From: Brucella cytisi | GTDB lineage: Bacteria > Pseudomonadota > Alphaproteobacteria > Rhizobiales > Rhizobiaceae | DNA: 64,000 bases | Reading direction: 5' to 3' | Assembly (NCBI GenBank): GCA_012103075.1 | Contig: JAAVLQ010000003.1 | Coordinates: 930,001-994,000, forward strand | Shown here: positions 49,449-57,824 of the stretch, one piece after another | How positions within the stretch are numbered: the stretch's first letter is position 1 | Layout of the letters: every line of letters begins with the position of its first letter | The notes under the pieces: generated by a model | The model's database searches: none | What the model was told of the DNA's origin: nothing | What the model saw: the letters and a program-made list of their open reading frames with translations, nothing else | Made by a program: the position numbers and the translations under genes

Positions 49449-50297
49449 GCGCTGCTGCTGGAACTGCTGGTGAGATTGGGGGCGGGTCGCCGGGGGTGTT
49501 CTCGGTGGAGCAATCGGTGGCATATTCGGCGGCCCTATCGGTGCCCGGATTGGGCGGGCAATTGGCTCCCGTGTAGGTGGTATGGCGGGTCGTGCGGCTG
49601 CATCTGCGGTCGCGGATTATATGGAAGATGCGAACGCACAAGCCGAAGAAGAGACACAAGATAAAGAAGCGGCCGTCCCCTGTGAAGATTGCGGGGAAAT
49701 CGACTGTTTCAATCCACCGCCGGAATCGACACCTGATGAAATAGAAGAGTTCAAGCGTCAGCTCAAGGAACAGCAGGACGCAATTAATGACATTCCGTCT
49801 GACCAACTGGTCCAGAATATGGAGAATTACGAGAAGCTTGGTCGCGGTGCCAAGGATGCAGCGGATCGAGCACGGGCACGCGATAACTGGATCAAGAATA
49901 AAGCACGTAAACTTCTCAATGAGGATCCTCGTATGTCGGCGCAAGCAGCGCAAAATGCGGCAAAGAATGAGCTGAAAACGATGGACGTCATTCACACGCC
50001 GGATCTCTCTGCCGGCGGGTCCGGGCGGATATCGACGGAGAATGGCGGGATGGGTCCGCGATCAGCTAACAGGTCAATCGGTTCACAATGGTCAAAGGCG
50101 GGAAGTAACCCAGATGGAAAGACCCGGCTGGAACAACTCAAGGAACATGCCCAGAAAGCCAAAGAAAAGGGCGAACGTTCCAATGCTGAGTTGAAAATCT
50201 GCGACGAGGGGGATCGACTAAGCCTAATAGCCAGCCGGAAGGTTCAAGTGGTTCGGGCCAGGGGCAGGCTGGTCCCAGCGATGTTCCGATGTCATAA
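49445..50297 (+). CDS. Tde-type DNase effector (Ntox15, HxxD), frameshifted
   Basis: A T6SS DNase effector resembling Tde1 of Agrobacterium. It starts MSAAAGTAGEIGGG and, after a shift near 49490, has a glycine zipper (AGGVLGGAIGGIFGGPIGAR and IGRAIGSRVGG), the type of segment shown to help Tde1 cross target membranes. The middle is charged, with PCEDCGEIDCFNPPPESTPD. The C-terminal toxin_15 domain reads NWIKNKARKLLNEDPRMSAQ, then NAAKNELKTMDVIHTPDLSA and GGSGRISTENGG. The HxxD catalytic motif (HTPD) is at 49993-50004, about residue 184. A shift near 50195 restores a Gly/Ser-rich tail ending DVPMS. Length is about 284 residues. It lies between the adaptor pair and the GAD/DUF1851 immunity gene, the tde1-tdi1 order. 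Confidence 0.88.
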
Positions 50298-50335
50298 TAC
50301 TGTATTACGTATTTTCAATACCGAATGGAGACCCG

Positions 50336-51000
50336 ATGAAGGATTATCAGGTAAGGCTTGCATCAATCGTCGAGGACTTCGGTGCGCCGCAGGGTGCAGA
50401 TGGTCCCATTGATGTGGAGCGCTACCGAGGCAAAGTGCCAGATGCAATGATCGAGTTTTGGCAGCAAAATGGGACCGGGATCATATTGAACGGATATTTT
50501 CAATTTTGCGATCCCGATAAATATGCCTCGATTATGAAATTTGTCTTCGACGGTGATCCCGACATCGAAGCGGAGAAAACTCACGTTCTTGGTTTTGGTG
50601 CGTTTGGAACGATCTTCGCGTGGAATGAGGTTTATCAGAACGTTGATATCGATCTCGTGGGCGGGAAAGTTTCATGCCGGGCGTTGATCGATGGGGAGAC
50701 CTATAACCCGAATATCGCCGTTACCAGCAGCTTGATGCTGCTCGATGGTTCGACGTTCGATGAGTATGATTCAAACGCCAAAAAGCTTTTCAAGCCGGCA
50801 CGCTCAAAACTTGGGAAGCTCGGTGTGGGACAAATTTACGGTTTCAGGCCTATTGTGGCGCTTGGCGGGAACCGGACCCCGACAGTCTGACGATTTACGA
50901 CGCGCTGCCGCATATGGCGATTATGGCTCAGGCACATCGACTGGAATTGATGGACAACGACCCGTTCCCGCCGCAACCAGTACGGGTGATCGGAGGCTAA
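50336..51000 (+). CDS. Tdi-like immunity protein (GAD-like/DUF1851), one frameshift
   Basis: A cytosolic immunity protein for the upstream DNase, of the GAD-like plus DUF1851 type found as Tdi1 in Agrobacterium. It reads MKDYQVRLASIVEDFGAPQG, then RGKVPDAMIEFWQQNGTGII, LNGYFQFCDPDKYASIMKFV, THVLGFGAFGTIFAWNEVYQ and NVDIDLVGGKVSC, then KLFKPARSKLGKLGVGQIYG, FRPIVALGG. After a shift near 50870 it continues PDPDSLTIYDALPHMAIMAQ, then LMDNDPFPPQPVRVIGG. Length is about 221 residues. GGAG is near the start, 38 bases after the DNase stop. The family match and the pairing make its role fairly sure. Confidence 0.87.
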
Positions 51001-51245
51001 GTGACAACAAAGCCAGCTTGACGGGAATCGTTGTAATTCCCGGCTTATAGAAACAGTCGAATCTTGGAGCTTTGCAGAGCACGGACATCTCTCGCCGTCA
51101 AACATGAAACGCTGACCCGTGCGCTTGCGTAGGAGAAAATTCGACACGAGATAAAATTGCCTGCATACTGAGTTCGACTGCAGAACGTCCCGGAAAGACC
51201 AAGCTGGATCTTGTCAGGACTACAGGACGCTTGAGGAGAAAAAAA

Positions 51246-51548
51246 ATGAGTCGCCCCGTCACACTTCGCGGCCAGATGCATGTTTGTCCTATGTGCGATC
51301 CGGGCCCCAAACCTCACATCGGTGGACCGGTTCAAACTACCAGTCAGAATTTCGTCACTGTGAATGGCGTTCCCATCGCTACGGTCGGGGACAGGTGCCT
51401 TTGTAGCGGTGTCCCCACAACTGCTGCTGCAATCACTGGCGGCTCGTCAGTGGCCAAAATAAATGGCCGTGAAGTAGCTCGCGCCGGTGATGCCTGTGAG
51501 CACGGCGGTCGACTCGTGCAGGGCGAAAGCTGGCTGACATTTGAATAG
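51246..51548 (+). CDS. PAAR-repeat spike-tip protein
   Basis: An intact 100-residue PAAR protein that sharpens the VgrG tip. It reads MSRPVTLRGQMHVCPMCDPG, then PKPHIGGPV, VNGVPIATVGDRCLCSGVPT, AAAITGGSSVAKINGREVAR, and AGDACEHGGRLVQGESWLTF. The Cys and His residues (CPMC, PHIGG, CLCSG, CEHGG) are those that bind the tip zinc in this fold. GAGGAG lies upstream of the ATG at 51246. It follows the DNase immunity gene after about 245 bases with no other visible gene, as in the Agrobacterium tde1-tdi1-PAAR module. Confidence 0.93.
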   Translation: MSRPVTLRGQMHVCPMCDPGPKPHIGGPVQTTSQNFVTVNGVPIATVGDRCLCSGVPTTAAAITGGSSVAKINGREVARAGDACEHGGRLVQGESWLTFE

Positions 51549-51605
51549 AAAGCCTCAAGGCTTGTCTGTTCGAGCTCCGTATACCATTCCCAAGATAACC
51601 GGGCC

Positions 51606-52195
51606 ATGGAAACATCGATGTTTGAACCTGCAGATAACGATGGCACAAGGCATGTGCTACATGAAGTGCTTGCTGAACTGCCTACCCCGCGTTTCGCAGT
51701 TTTTGACGGATCATACTTCGACGATCTGGAAGACGAGTTTGCGGATGAGCACATAGCGAGCCGATCGTTGTTTCGAAGTGGTGGAGATGAGGAGCTGCGC
51801 CGGGACGGTCCGTGGCTCGTGGAACTGGCGAACAGGCGAACGGAGGCACATGTCGAAGCTTTGGCAACGAAAGCCCCTGTGCCGTATTCTGGTCGTGTTC
51901 GGCCGGCGATGAAGTGTTGTGGCGGCACCTTCGAAGCATAAACTATATCCTTGTCCCGGAAGATCGGGCTGCTGGCAGTGCTGGAAAGTCGCCTCAACCT
52001 GTAAAATACGAAAGGGTTATGTTTCGTCACTGGGATCCGAATATTCTGGGCCCTATCTTATCGATCTTAACCGCCGGCCAGTTCGCACGCTTGATGGGTC
52101 CCGCAGATGCTATCGTAATGAATGCAACCGATTATGGTGGACTCAAGCGCTGCATGAGGCCCGGGAATATGCATGAGCCAACAAGGGGGCGCTGA
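51606..52195 (+). CDS. DUF4123 effector-loading adaptor, second copy, one frameshift
   Basis: A second adaptor paralogous to the one at 48495. It reads METSMFEPADNDGTRHVLHE, VLAELPTPRFAVFDGSYFDD, LEDEFADEHIASRSLFRSGG, DEELRRDGPWLVELANRRTE and, after a shift near 51870, CAVFWSCSAGDEVLWRHLRS, INYILVPEDRAAG, VKYERVMFRHWDPNILGPIL and YGGLKRCMRPGN. Most family positions are shared with the first copy, including DEALRRDGPWLV and RHWDPN. The copies are close enough to be a duplication, yet each precedes a different toxin. Length is about 196 residues. It starts 57 bases after the PAAR gene and is two bases before the helical gene. Confidence 0.88.
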
Positions 52196-52197
52196 GA

Positions 52198-52542
52198 ATG
52201 AATCCTGAGCAGATTCGCGAGCTGGTTGCCATCAGAGTTAAAAGCTCTGCGCTGCGGATAACCCGCTTCATACGTCAAACAAGCGCCGGTCAGATTGATC
52301 AAATGACGGATCAGGAACTCACCGAAGAAGTGACGAAGCGAATGAACGTCGCGGCGACACTGGGCATTAACGAAGAGCGCGCTCAGAAGCGATTTTGCTG
52401 GTTAATGTTGAACAGTAATGATCGGTTTCTCCACCGGGCCGGCGTTAAAGACTATTTGGCTTCTGGAGCGGGATCGGCTAACTCGCGTATTCATTTGTTA
52501 TCGGAAGCCATGGCGGAAGCTGCAGCAAAAGGGGTTCGGTAA
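52198..52542 (+). CDS. Small helical T6SS protein before the second toxin
   Basis: An intact 114-residue helical protein. It starts MNPEQIRELVAIRVKSSALR, ITRFIRQTSAGQIDQMTDQE, LTEEVTKRMNVAATLGINEE, RAQKRFCWLMLNSNDRFLHR, then DYLASGAGSANSRIHLLSEA. It is the intact counterpart of the protein at 49123 and has the pattern of a T6SS accessory family, in which an N-terminal PEQ helix, a GI..E turn and an LML helix recur. It is tightly packed: two bases after the adaptor and overlapping the toxin start (TAATG). A role in loading the toxin with the DUF4123 adaptor is inferred from position only. Confidence 0.7.
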   Translation: MNPEQIRELVAIRVKSSALRITRFIRQTSAGQIDQMTDQELTEEVTKRMNVAATLGINEERAQKRFCWLMLNSNDRFLHRAGVKDYLASGAGSANSRIHLLSEAMAEAAAKGVR

Positions 52543-53096
52543 TGGCTGGCGAAGCTGTCCTCGGTCGCGCGCTCTTGGGGGCAGGTGCACGTGCAGCCGC
52601 CGGGGGGCCGCTTGCGGCTCTTGGTCCTTTGGGCTGGGTAGCAATCGGTGCACTGACACTTTATGATGGCTATCAGCTTTACAACGCAATGTCGGAGAGC
52701 GCTGAAGCGGAGCCCAAGCCTGACAAGAAGCCTGAAGAATGTACAGAAGGTTGCGAAAAGCCGCTCCCGGACAATCCAGATGATCTTTTGGAGGACGGGT
52801 GGGAGGAAACAAGCCATCCCAAGGCCAAGGAGGCGGGACGGCGTACATTCCGTAACCCCAAAACTGGAGAAGAACTGGTATTTGACAAAGGGAAACCCGG
52901 ACAACCCGGATGGGAAGGCGGGACCATTATCACCGTCCAAACCCAGACAGCACGAGCCGTCACGATGAGTACACGGACCTAAATGGCGACCCCGTTCGTC
53001 GGGGATCTGGGCCTTCTCATATACCACTGGTTCAACATTGGGCTCCGGAGGAGCCGGATCATGACAAAAATTTTCAATGCAAGTGAAATTACCTCG
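52542..53096 (+). CDS. Putative second T6SS toxin, unassigned family, one frameshift
   Basis: An effector-like protein of about 185 residues. The N-terminus is hydrophobic and Gly/Ala-rich: MAGEAVLGRALLGAGARAAA, then GGPLAALGPLGWVAIGALTL, DGYQLYNAMSESAE, a membrane-crossing type of segment similar in character to that of the Tde-type protein. An acidic Cys-containing linker (EECTEGCEKPLPDNPDDLLE) follows. The C-terminal domain reads DGWEETSHPKAKEAGRRTFR, NPKTGEELVFDKGKPGQPGW, then after a shift near 52930 HYHRPNPDSTSRHDEYTDLN, GDPVRRGSGPSHIPL. The histidine-rich HYHRPN and DEY..N-G-P pattern recalls polymorphic-toxin C-termini with probable nuclease action. No exact family can be named. The immunity gene candidate overlaps its 3' end. 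Confidence 0.65.
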
Positions 53097-53444
53097 CAGT
53101 ATAGGCTCGTTGACCGTGAGATCAGTGGCGTCAATATAGGGGATGGGAAAGTAACCATATGGTTTAATCTTTTTTCATGTTGATGATCCCCATAGAAATG
53201 ATGAAAATATGGATTACCCTCTTTCAATAGAAGTAAAACAGAAGGAATTTAGCGTAATAGAAGGCGATATAAATGATCTCGAGAAGGATTTCTCGGGAGA
53301 GATATTATCTACAGTTGTTGATGGAAAAAACTTAGAATTCTTGCGGATTGTAGGTTTTATAGCGATAGAAGTAGTCATGTGATCGAAATGGAACTTGACG
53401 GGGATGTTTCGGTGAATGAAATGCCGCCGAAAGATATCACGTAA
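53061..53444 (+). CDS. Putative immunity protein of the second toxin, frameshifted
   Basis: A small protein that follows the second toxin and overlaps it by 36 bases. It reads MTKIFNASEITSQYRLVDRE, ISGVNIGDGKVTIWFNLF, then after a shift near 53173 DYPLSIEVKQKEFSVIEGDI, NDLEKDFSGEILSTVVDGKN, and after another near 53340 SHVIEMELDGDVSVNEMPPK. Length is about 127 residues, all soluble, with alternating strands. The base composition is visibly more AT-rich than that of its neighbours, as is usual for recently acquired immunity genes. I do not recognise the family, and the immunity role is inferred from the position, size and overlap. Confidence 0.6.
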
Positions 53445-53894
53445 ATTAATTCTTATATTGTTTCGGACCTTTTCCGGGCAGAAACTGGATTCTCGATGTC
53501 TCTTGCCAGCTTGCGGCATCGAGCCAGTGACACGATACATCAGGATATTAACATTTGCGCGACGTGAGGCTTGCGAGTCTTGCGACGAAGAATGATCTAT
53601 CGCATCAAGGCCGCCATTTTCACTTTGAAGGCATCAGGATTGGCGTGTCAGCGGCGGAACGTTCTTAACAGGTACCGGGAAGATGCAACACCCGGGCGAA
53701 CTTGCCGGGCAGGGCGAGCGCGGATCAGTTGCTTTCCACTCTGGCCGTATCGTGAGGCGCTAAACCAAATGAACCCGGTGCACATCGAATTCTGTCGTTG
53801 AGACCCGCATGCCCGGTTCCACAGGGATATGGGATAATAAGGACGGAGTTTTTGCTGCTTTTCACGCTCGTCATCGGGTGATTACCCGGACTGC
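53445..53894. other. Gap at the right edge of the T6SS locus
   Basis: About 450 bases between the second immunity gene and the convergent LysR gene. Frames on both strands are short or lack any recognisable motif. The left part is AT-rich like the immunity gene and the right part returns to the local composition. It may be a remnant or a junction left by insertion of the toxin cassette. I saw no insertion sequence ends or repeats. Confidence 0.4.
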
Positions 53895-54798
53895 CTACTG
53901 CAATTCGCGATCAAAGCTTTTGAGCGCACCAACGGCATGTTCGATGAAGTGTTTCGCCATCTCCGGCAACTCGGGTTTTGCGGGAAATGCGAAGGCGAAA
54001 TGGTGAGGGATATCAGGTACAAACGGTCGGATGGCGATTTCCAGTTGCTCACAATCCCGGATCAACAAGGAATTTACAAGCGCAATCCCTATTCCCGGGC
54101 TGCGAAACCGCAGGCCGAACTTACTGAATGGGCTTCCGGGCGGATGTGCGGTGCCGGGCCGTTCGACGAGAACGTCAGATCGATGTCGTGGCGAGGTGGA
54201 CGTCCTCTGCCAAGCATGACCAACGGCTCATTATGAAGGTCGCTCGGTCGGATTACGTCCTTTGACGTCAGGCGATGCCCAATTGGAATGGCGCATACGG
54301 AGCGTGCACGGATGAGTTCGGAACTATGGAGGTTCTTATCGGCGAACGGGAGGCGCAGGAAGCCAATTTCGGCCTGCTTTTCTTCCAGCATGCGCTCAAT
54401 GACATTGTAGGTCCCGTGCAAAACCTCGAAGCGGGCTTCAGGGTTTTCACGCAGGAAATCTGCAATGATCTTCGGCATAATGACTTTGGAGATACCGGGG
54501 GCACTGCCACTCTGAGGAGTGCTTCCGAAAAACGCCCTGTTTTCAGATCGTTGACGGCCTGCTGGAGCATGCTGACACGCTCGAGCACATCAGCGATACG
54601 CGGTTCCAGCAGGCCGTTTATACGCGAAGGCATCAAACGCGAGCCGTCCCGAAAGAAAAGCTCCTGTTCGAAATCGCTTTCGAGCTGGGTGAGACGGCGG
54701 CTCACGGCTGATTGAGATATACCCAGCAGTTCGGCGGCAGCCTGTGTGGAGCCGGTGCTCATAACAGCCCGGAACGCTTCCAGATCCTTAATCTTCAT
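53895..54798 (-). CDS. LysR family transcriptional regulator, frameshifted
   Basis: A LysR regulator facing the peptide ABC operon. It starts MKIKDLEAFRAVMSTGSTQA with the HTH segment AAELLGISQSAVSRRLTQLE, SDFEQELFFRDGSRLMPS. After shifts near 54500 and 54095 it continues PKIIADFLRENPEARFEVLH, GTYNVIERMLEEKQAEIGFL, then VCAIPIGHRLTSKDVIRPSD, GIGIALVNSLLIRDCEQL and IRPFVPDIPHHFAFAFPA, ending FDRELQ. Length is about 301 residues. Start 54798 is preferred to an upstream in-frame codon because the HTH spacing fits. It is divergent from the ABC operon, with a palindrome 11 bases from its start. The effector is unknown. Confidence 0.9.
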
Positions 54799-54808
54799 CG
54801 CCTCGCCT

Positions 54809-54827
54809 CTATGCATAAAACGCATAG
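54809..54827. promoter_or_regulatory. Palindrome between the LysR gene and the ABC operon
   Basis: CTATGC, seven bases, GCATAG: a 19-bp inverted repeat that fits the T-N11-A pattern bound by LysR regulators. It lies between the divergent LysR gene (start 54798) and the peptide ABC operon (start 54957). Its closeness to the LysR start suits autorepression. Confidence 0.5.
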
Positions 54828-54933
54828 ATAATTCAGTTTATCTCATAATATTGCAAGTGCCATTTCGATATGCAGATCTAAACAAAACAAGAATCAGGAA
54901 CATATCGGGAGCACTCATGAACACTCACCGCTT

Positions 54934-54954
54934 CGCCTGCCACAAAGGCAGGCG
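54934..54954 (+). promoter_or_regulatory. Hairpin covering the ribosome site of the first permease gene
   Basis: CGCCTGCC, loop ACAAA, GGCAGGCG: a perfect 8-bp stem that ends two bases before the ATG at 54957. The only purine-rich ribosome-site candidate (AAAGGCAGG) is inside the loop and the right arm, so the structure would limit translation of the operon's first gene. Confidence 0.5.
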
Positions 54955-54956
54955 CG

Positions 54957-55924
54957 ATGACGGCATTCATTATAAGGCGGCTTTTCCGGGCGGCTATTGT
55001 TCTGCTTGCAACGTCGTTCATCGTGTTTGCCGGAATCTATGCGATCGGCGATCCGCTGGAAATTTTGCTGCCGCCGGATGCCACGATCGCTGAACGCGCT
55101 CAGGTCACACAGGCTCTCGGCCTCGACAGGCCGTTGGTTGTACAATACGGGCACTTCCTTTTGAACCTTCTGAAAGGCGATCTTGGCACATCGTTCGTTT
55201 ATAACCAGCCATCCATCAGTGTCATTCTCGGGCGTCTGCCCGCCACACTGGAACTGGCCTTTTGCGCGCTTGTGCTTGCGATCGTGATTGGTATCCCGCT
55301 GGGACTGATTGCGGGCCTGAAATCAGGCACCGCGACTGACGAAACTATCATGACCGGTTCGATCCTTGGTTTCAGCCTGCCGAACTTCTGGCGGGGTATG
55401 ATGCTGATCATGATTTTTCGGTTTATCTCGGCTGGCTTCCCTCGACTGGAAGGGGCAGACGGGAAGCATTCTGGGGATTGAAACCAGTTTGGCCACGGGA
55501 CGGTATCCGACACCTGATTCTCCCCGCGCTGAACCTGTCACTTGCCAAGATTTCTCTGGTCATTCGCCTGACACGCACTGGAGTTCAGGAGACCATGCCG
55601 CTCGACTTCGTCAAGTTTGCGCGTGCCAGAGGCCTTTCTTCACGACGCATCGTTTTTGTACACGTGTTGAAGAACATCCTGATCCCGATCGTCACGGTCA
55701 TAGGCGTCGAGTTCGGTTCGCTGATCGCTTTCGCAGTCGTGACCGAGACGATCTTTGCCCCGCCCGGTGTCGGCAAACTGATCATTGACAGTATCAACAT
55801 TCTCGATCGCCCGGTCGTGGTGGCCTACATTCTTGTCGTTGTGACCATGTTCATCCTCATAAATCTCCTCGTCGATATCCTCTATTCGGTCCTCGATCCA
55901 CGGATAAGGAGCAAAGCGCGATGA
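54957..55924 (+). CDS. Peptide ABC transporter permease, DppB type, frameshifted
   Basis: The first inner-membrane permease of an opp/dpp-type importer. It reads MTAFIIRRLFRAAIVLLATS, FIVFAGIYAIGDPLEILLPP, then ALGLDRPLVVQYGHFLLNLL and KGDLGTSFVYNQPSISVILG, the typical family start. The membrane core continues IVIGIPLGLIAGLKSGTATD, then after shifts near 55420 and 55490 IRHLILPALNLSLAKISLVI, RLTRTGVQETMPLDFVKFAR and ARGLSSRRIVFVHVLKNILI. This EAA-type loop contacts the ATPases. Six helices are expected and length is about 322 residues. The stop overlaps the next permease start (ATGA), so the genes form one operon. Confidence 0.9.
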
Positions 55925-56819
55925 GTATTCTTTCTCGACGTCTCACGGGGACGGTGTCGTTGCAATTGCAGTCTCCGGCATATTCGGAAGCGTCAAGGCA
56001 ACCGTTGCTTCAATTGTTTGTATTGCGCTGGTTCTGGCAGCGATCCTTGCGCCGTTCATTGCTCCGCAGAACCCCTACGACCTTATGCAGATCGACATTT
56101 TTGACGCCGGGCTTCCACCTTTGTCTGAAGGTTTCAACGGTGTGCACTATTGGCTCGGCACTGACACTCAGGGCCGCGACATGCTCTCCGCCATGCTCTA
56201 CGGCCTGCGTACAAGCCTTGGCGTCGGTCTCACTGCCGGATTGCTGGCGCTGGTTATCGGTTCATCGCTTGGCCTGATTGCCGCATATTCGGGAGGTCGT
56301 CCAGATGCATTCATCATGCGTGTCGTGGACCTGATGCTGGGCTTCCCCACGATCCTTATCGCGCTCCTGATCCTCGCCGTGCTCGGACAGGGTACGTGGA
56401 AGGTGATTTTTGCGCTTGTGCTCGTCCAATGGGCTTATTTTGCACGGGCATCACGTGCTGCTGCACTGGTTGAGGTTAATAAAGAGTATGTCGAGGCAGC
56501 GCGTTGTCTCGGCCTCAGCCGGACAAGGATTCTGTTTGGTCAGCTTCTGCCGAATTGCATGCCACCGCTGATCGTTATCGGGACAATTCAGATCGCACAG
56601 GCAATCGCCACCGAAGCTACACTCAGCTTTCTCGGCATAGGTTTGCCAATTACCGAACCGTCTCTCGGCCTTCTGATCGCCAATGGCTATCAGGTGCTGC
56701 TCGCCGGGCTTTACTGGATCAGTGTCTATCCCGGACTTCTTCTTCTTACGCTCGTGTTTTCCATCAACATCGTTGGCGATCGCCTGCGCGAAGTATTGAA
56801 TCCGAGGCTGGTGAAATGA
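55921..56819 (+). CDS. Peptide ABC transporter permease, DppC type, one frameshift
   Basis: The second permease. The start MSILSRRLTG is followed, after a shift near 55955, by VVAIAVSGIFGSVKATVAS, then APFIAPQNPYDLMQIDIFDA, HYWLGTDTQGRDMLSAMLYG, a family hallmark (GTDxxGRD), LRTSLGVGLTAGLLALVIGS, RVVDLMLGFPTILIALLILA, then EYVEAARCLGLSRTRILFGQ for the EAA loop and EATLSFLGIGLPITEPSLGL near the end. Length is about 300 residues. It overlaps both neighbours by four bases. Confidence 0.92.
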
Positions 56820-57824
56820 CAACAATCCCTGAAACGTCCGAGGTTGTCCCGGAAGTTAGTGATCTGCAGACGCATTTCTTTACCAGCGCCGGGGTCGTCA
56901 AATCTGTAGATAATGTGAGTCTGACAGTCCGCCGTGGAGAGATCGTCGGACTGGTGGGAGAATCCGGCTCCGGCAAATCGATCACCGGTTTCTCGATCCT
57001 TGGTCTGGGTTGACCCTCCCGGACGCAATGTTGGAGGGTCTATACTGTTCAGAGGTGAAGAGCTTCTTACGGCGTCGCAAGAGCGTTTGCGCTCTTTACG
57101 TGGTAACCGGATCGCGATGATTTTTCAGGATCCGATGATGACCCTGAATCCGGTCCTCACGGTGAGGACGCACATGGTCGAAACAGTCCTCGCCCATGAA
57201 AGCGTATCCAGAACTGAAGCGCTCAGACGTTCAATAGAAGCCTTGCGCATGGTGGGAATTTCGCAGCCGGAATCTCGTATCGACAGCTATCCGCACGAGT
57301 TTTCCGGTGGCATGCGACAGCGCGTAGCGATCGCCATTGCGCTATTGCATAAACCCGATCTGATCATAGCAGATGAGCCTACTACCGCACTTGACGTGAC
57401 GATCCAGAGTCAGATTCTATCGGAAGTCCAGACGCTGTGCCGGGAGTTGGGCATGGGACTGATCTGGATCAGTCACGATCTAGGCGTCGTGGCAGGTCTC
57501 GCAGATCGAATTGCTGTGATGTATTCGGGAAGGATCGTTGAAGAGGGACGTGTTGATGACGTACTCGACCGTCCACGGCATCCCTACACCGCCGGTCTGA
57601 TAGGCTCGGCTCCCGCAGCAAACAGCCGTGGCAAACGGTTGACCCAGATACGTGGTTCCGCACCACATCCCCTTCGCCGACCGGAGGGCTGTTCATTCCG
57701 CACACGATGCGATTTCGCTTCGCAAGCCTGCTTTCAGGAACCTGCTGAAACCTTGTCTGCAAGCAACCATCGCTGGCGCTGCTTCAATCCATTGCAAGCC
57801 GAAACTGCGGAGGCAGCCCGATGA
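56816..57824 (+). CDS. Peptide ABC transporter ATPase, DppD type, one frameshift
   Basis: The first ATPase of the importer. It reads VSDLQTHFFTSAGVVKSVDN, VSLTVRRGEIVGLVGESGSG, with Walker A GESGSGKS. After a shift near 57010 it continues GGSILFRGEELLTASQERLR, RIAMIFQDPMMTLNPVLTV (Q-loop), the signature SYPHEFSGGMRQRVAIAIAL, Walker B PDLIIADEPTTALDVTIQSQ and the switch His in WISHDLGVVAGLADRIAVMY. The end holds the oligopeptide-type domain HPYTAGLIGSAP and GCSFRTRCDFASQACF, with Cys residues. Length is about 336 residues. It overlaps both neighbours by four bases. Confidence 0.93.

Noticed and set aside
53571..53801. A 76-codon plus-strand frame in the gap after the second immunity gene
   Set aside because: No ribosome site, no known motif and a basic, low-complexity make-up typical of chance frames.
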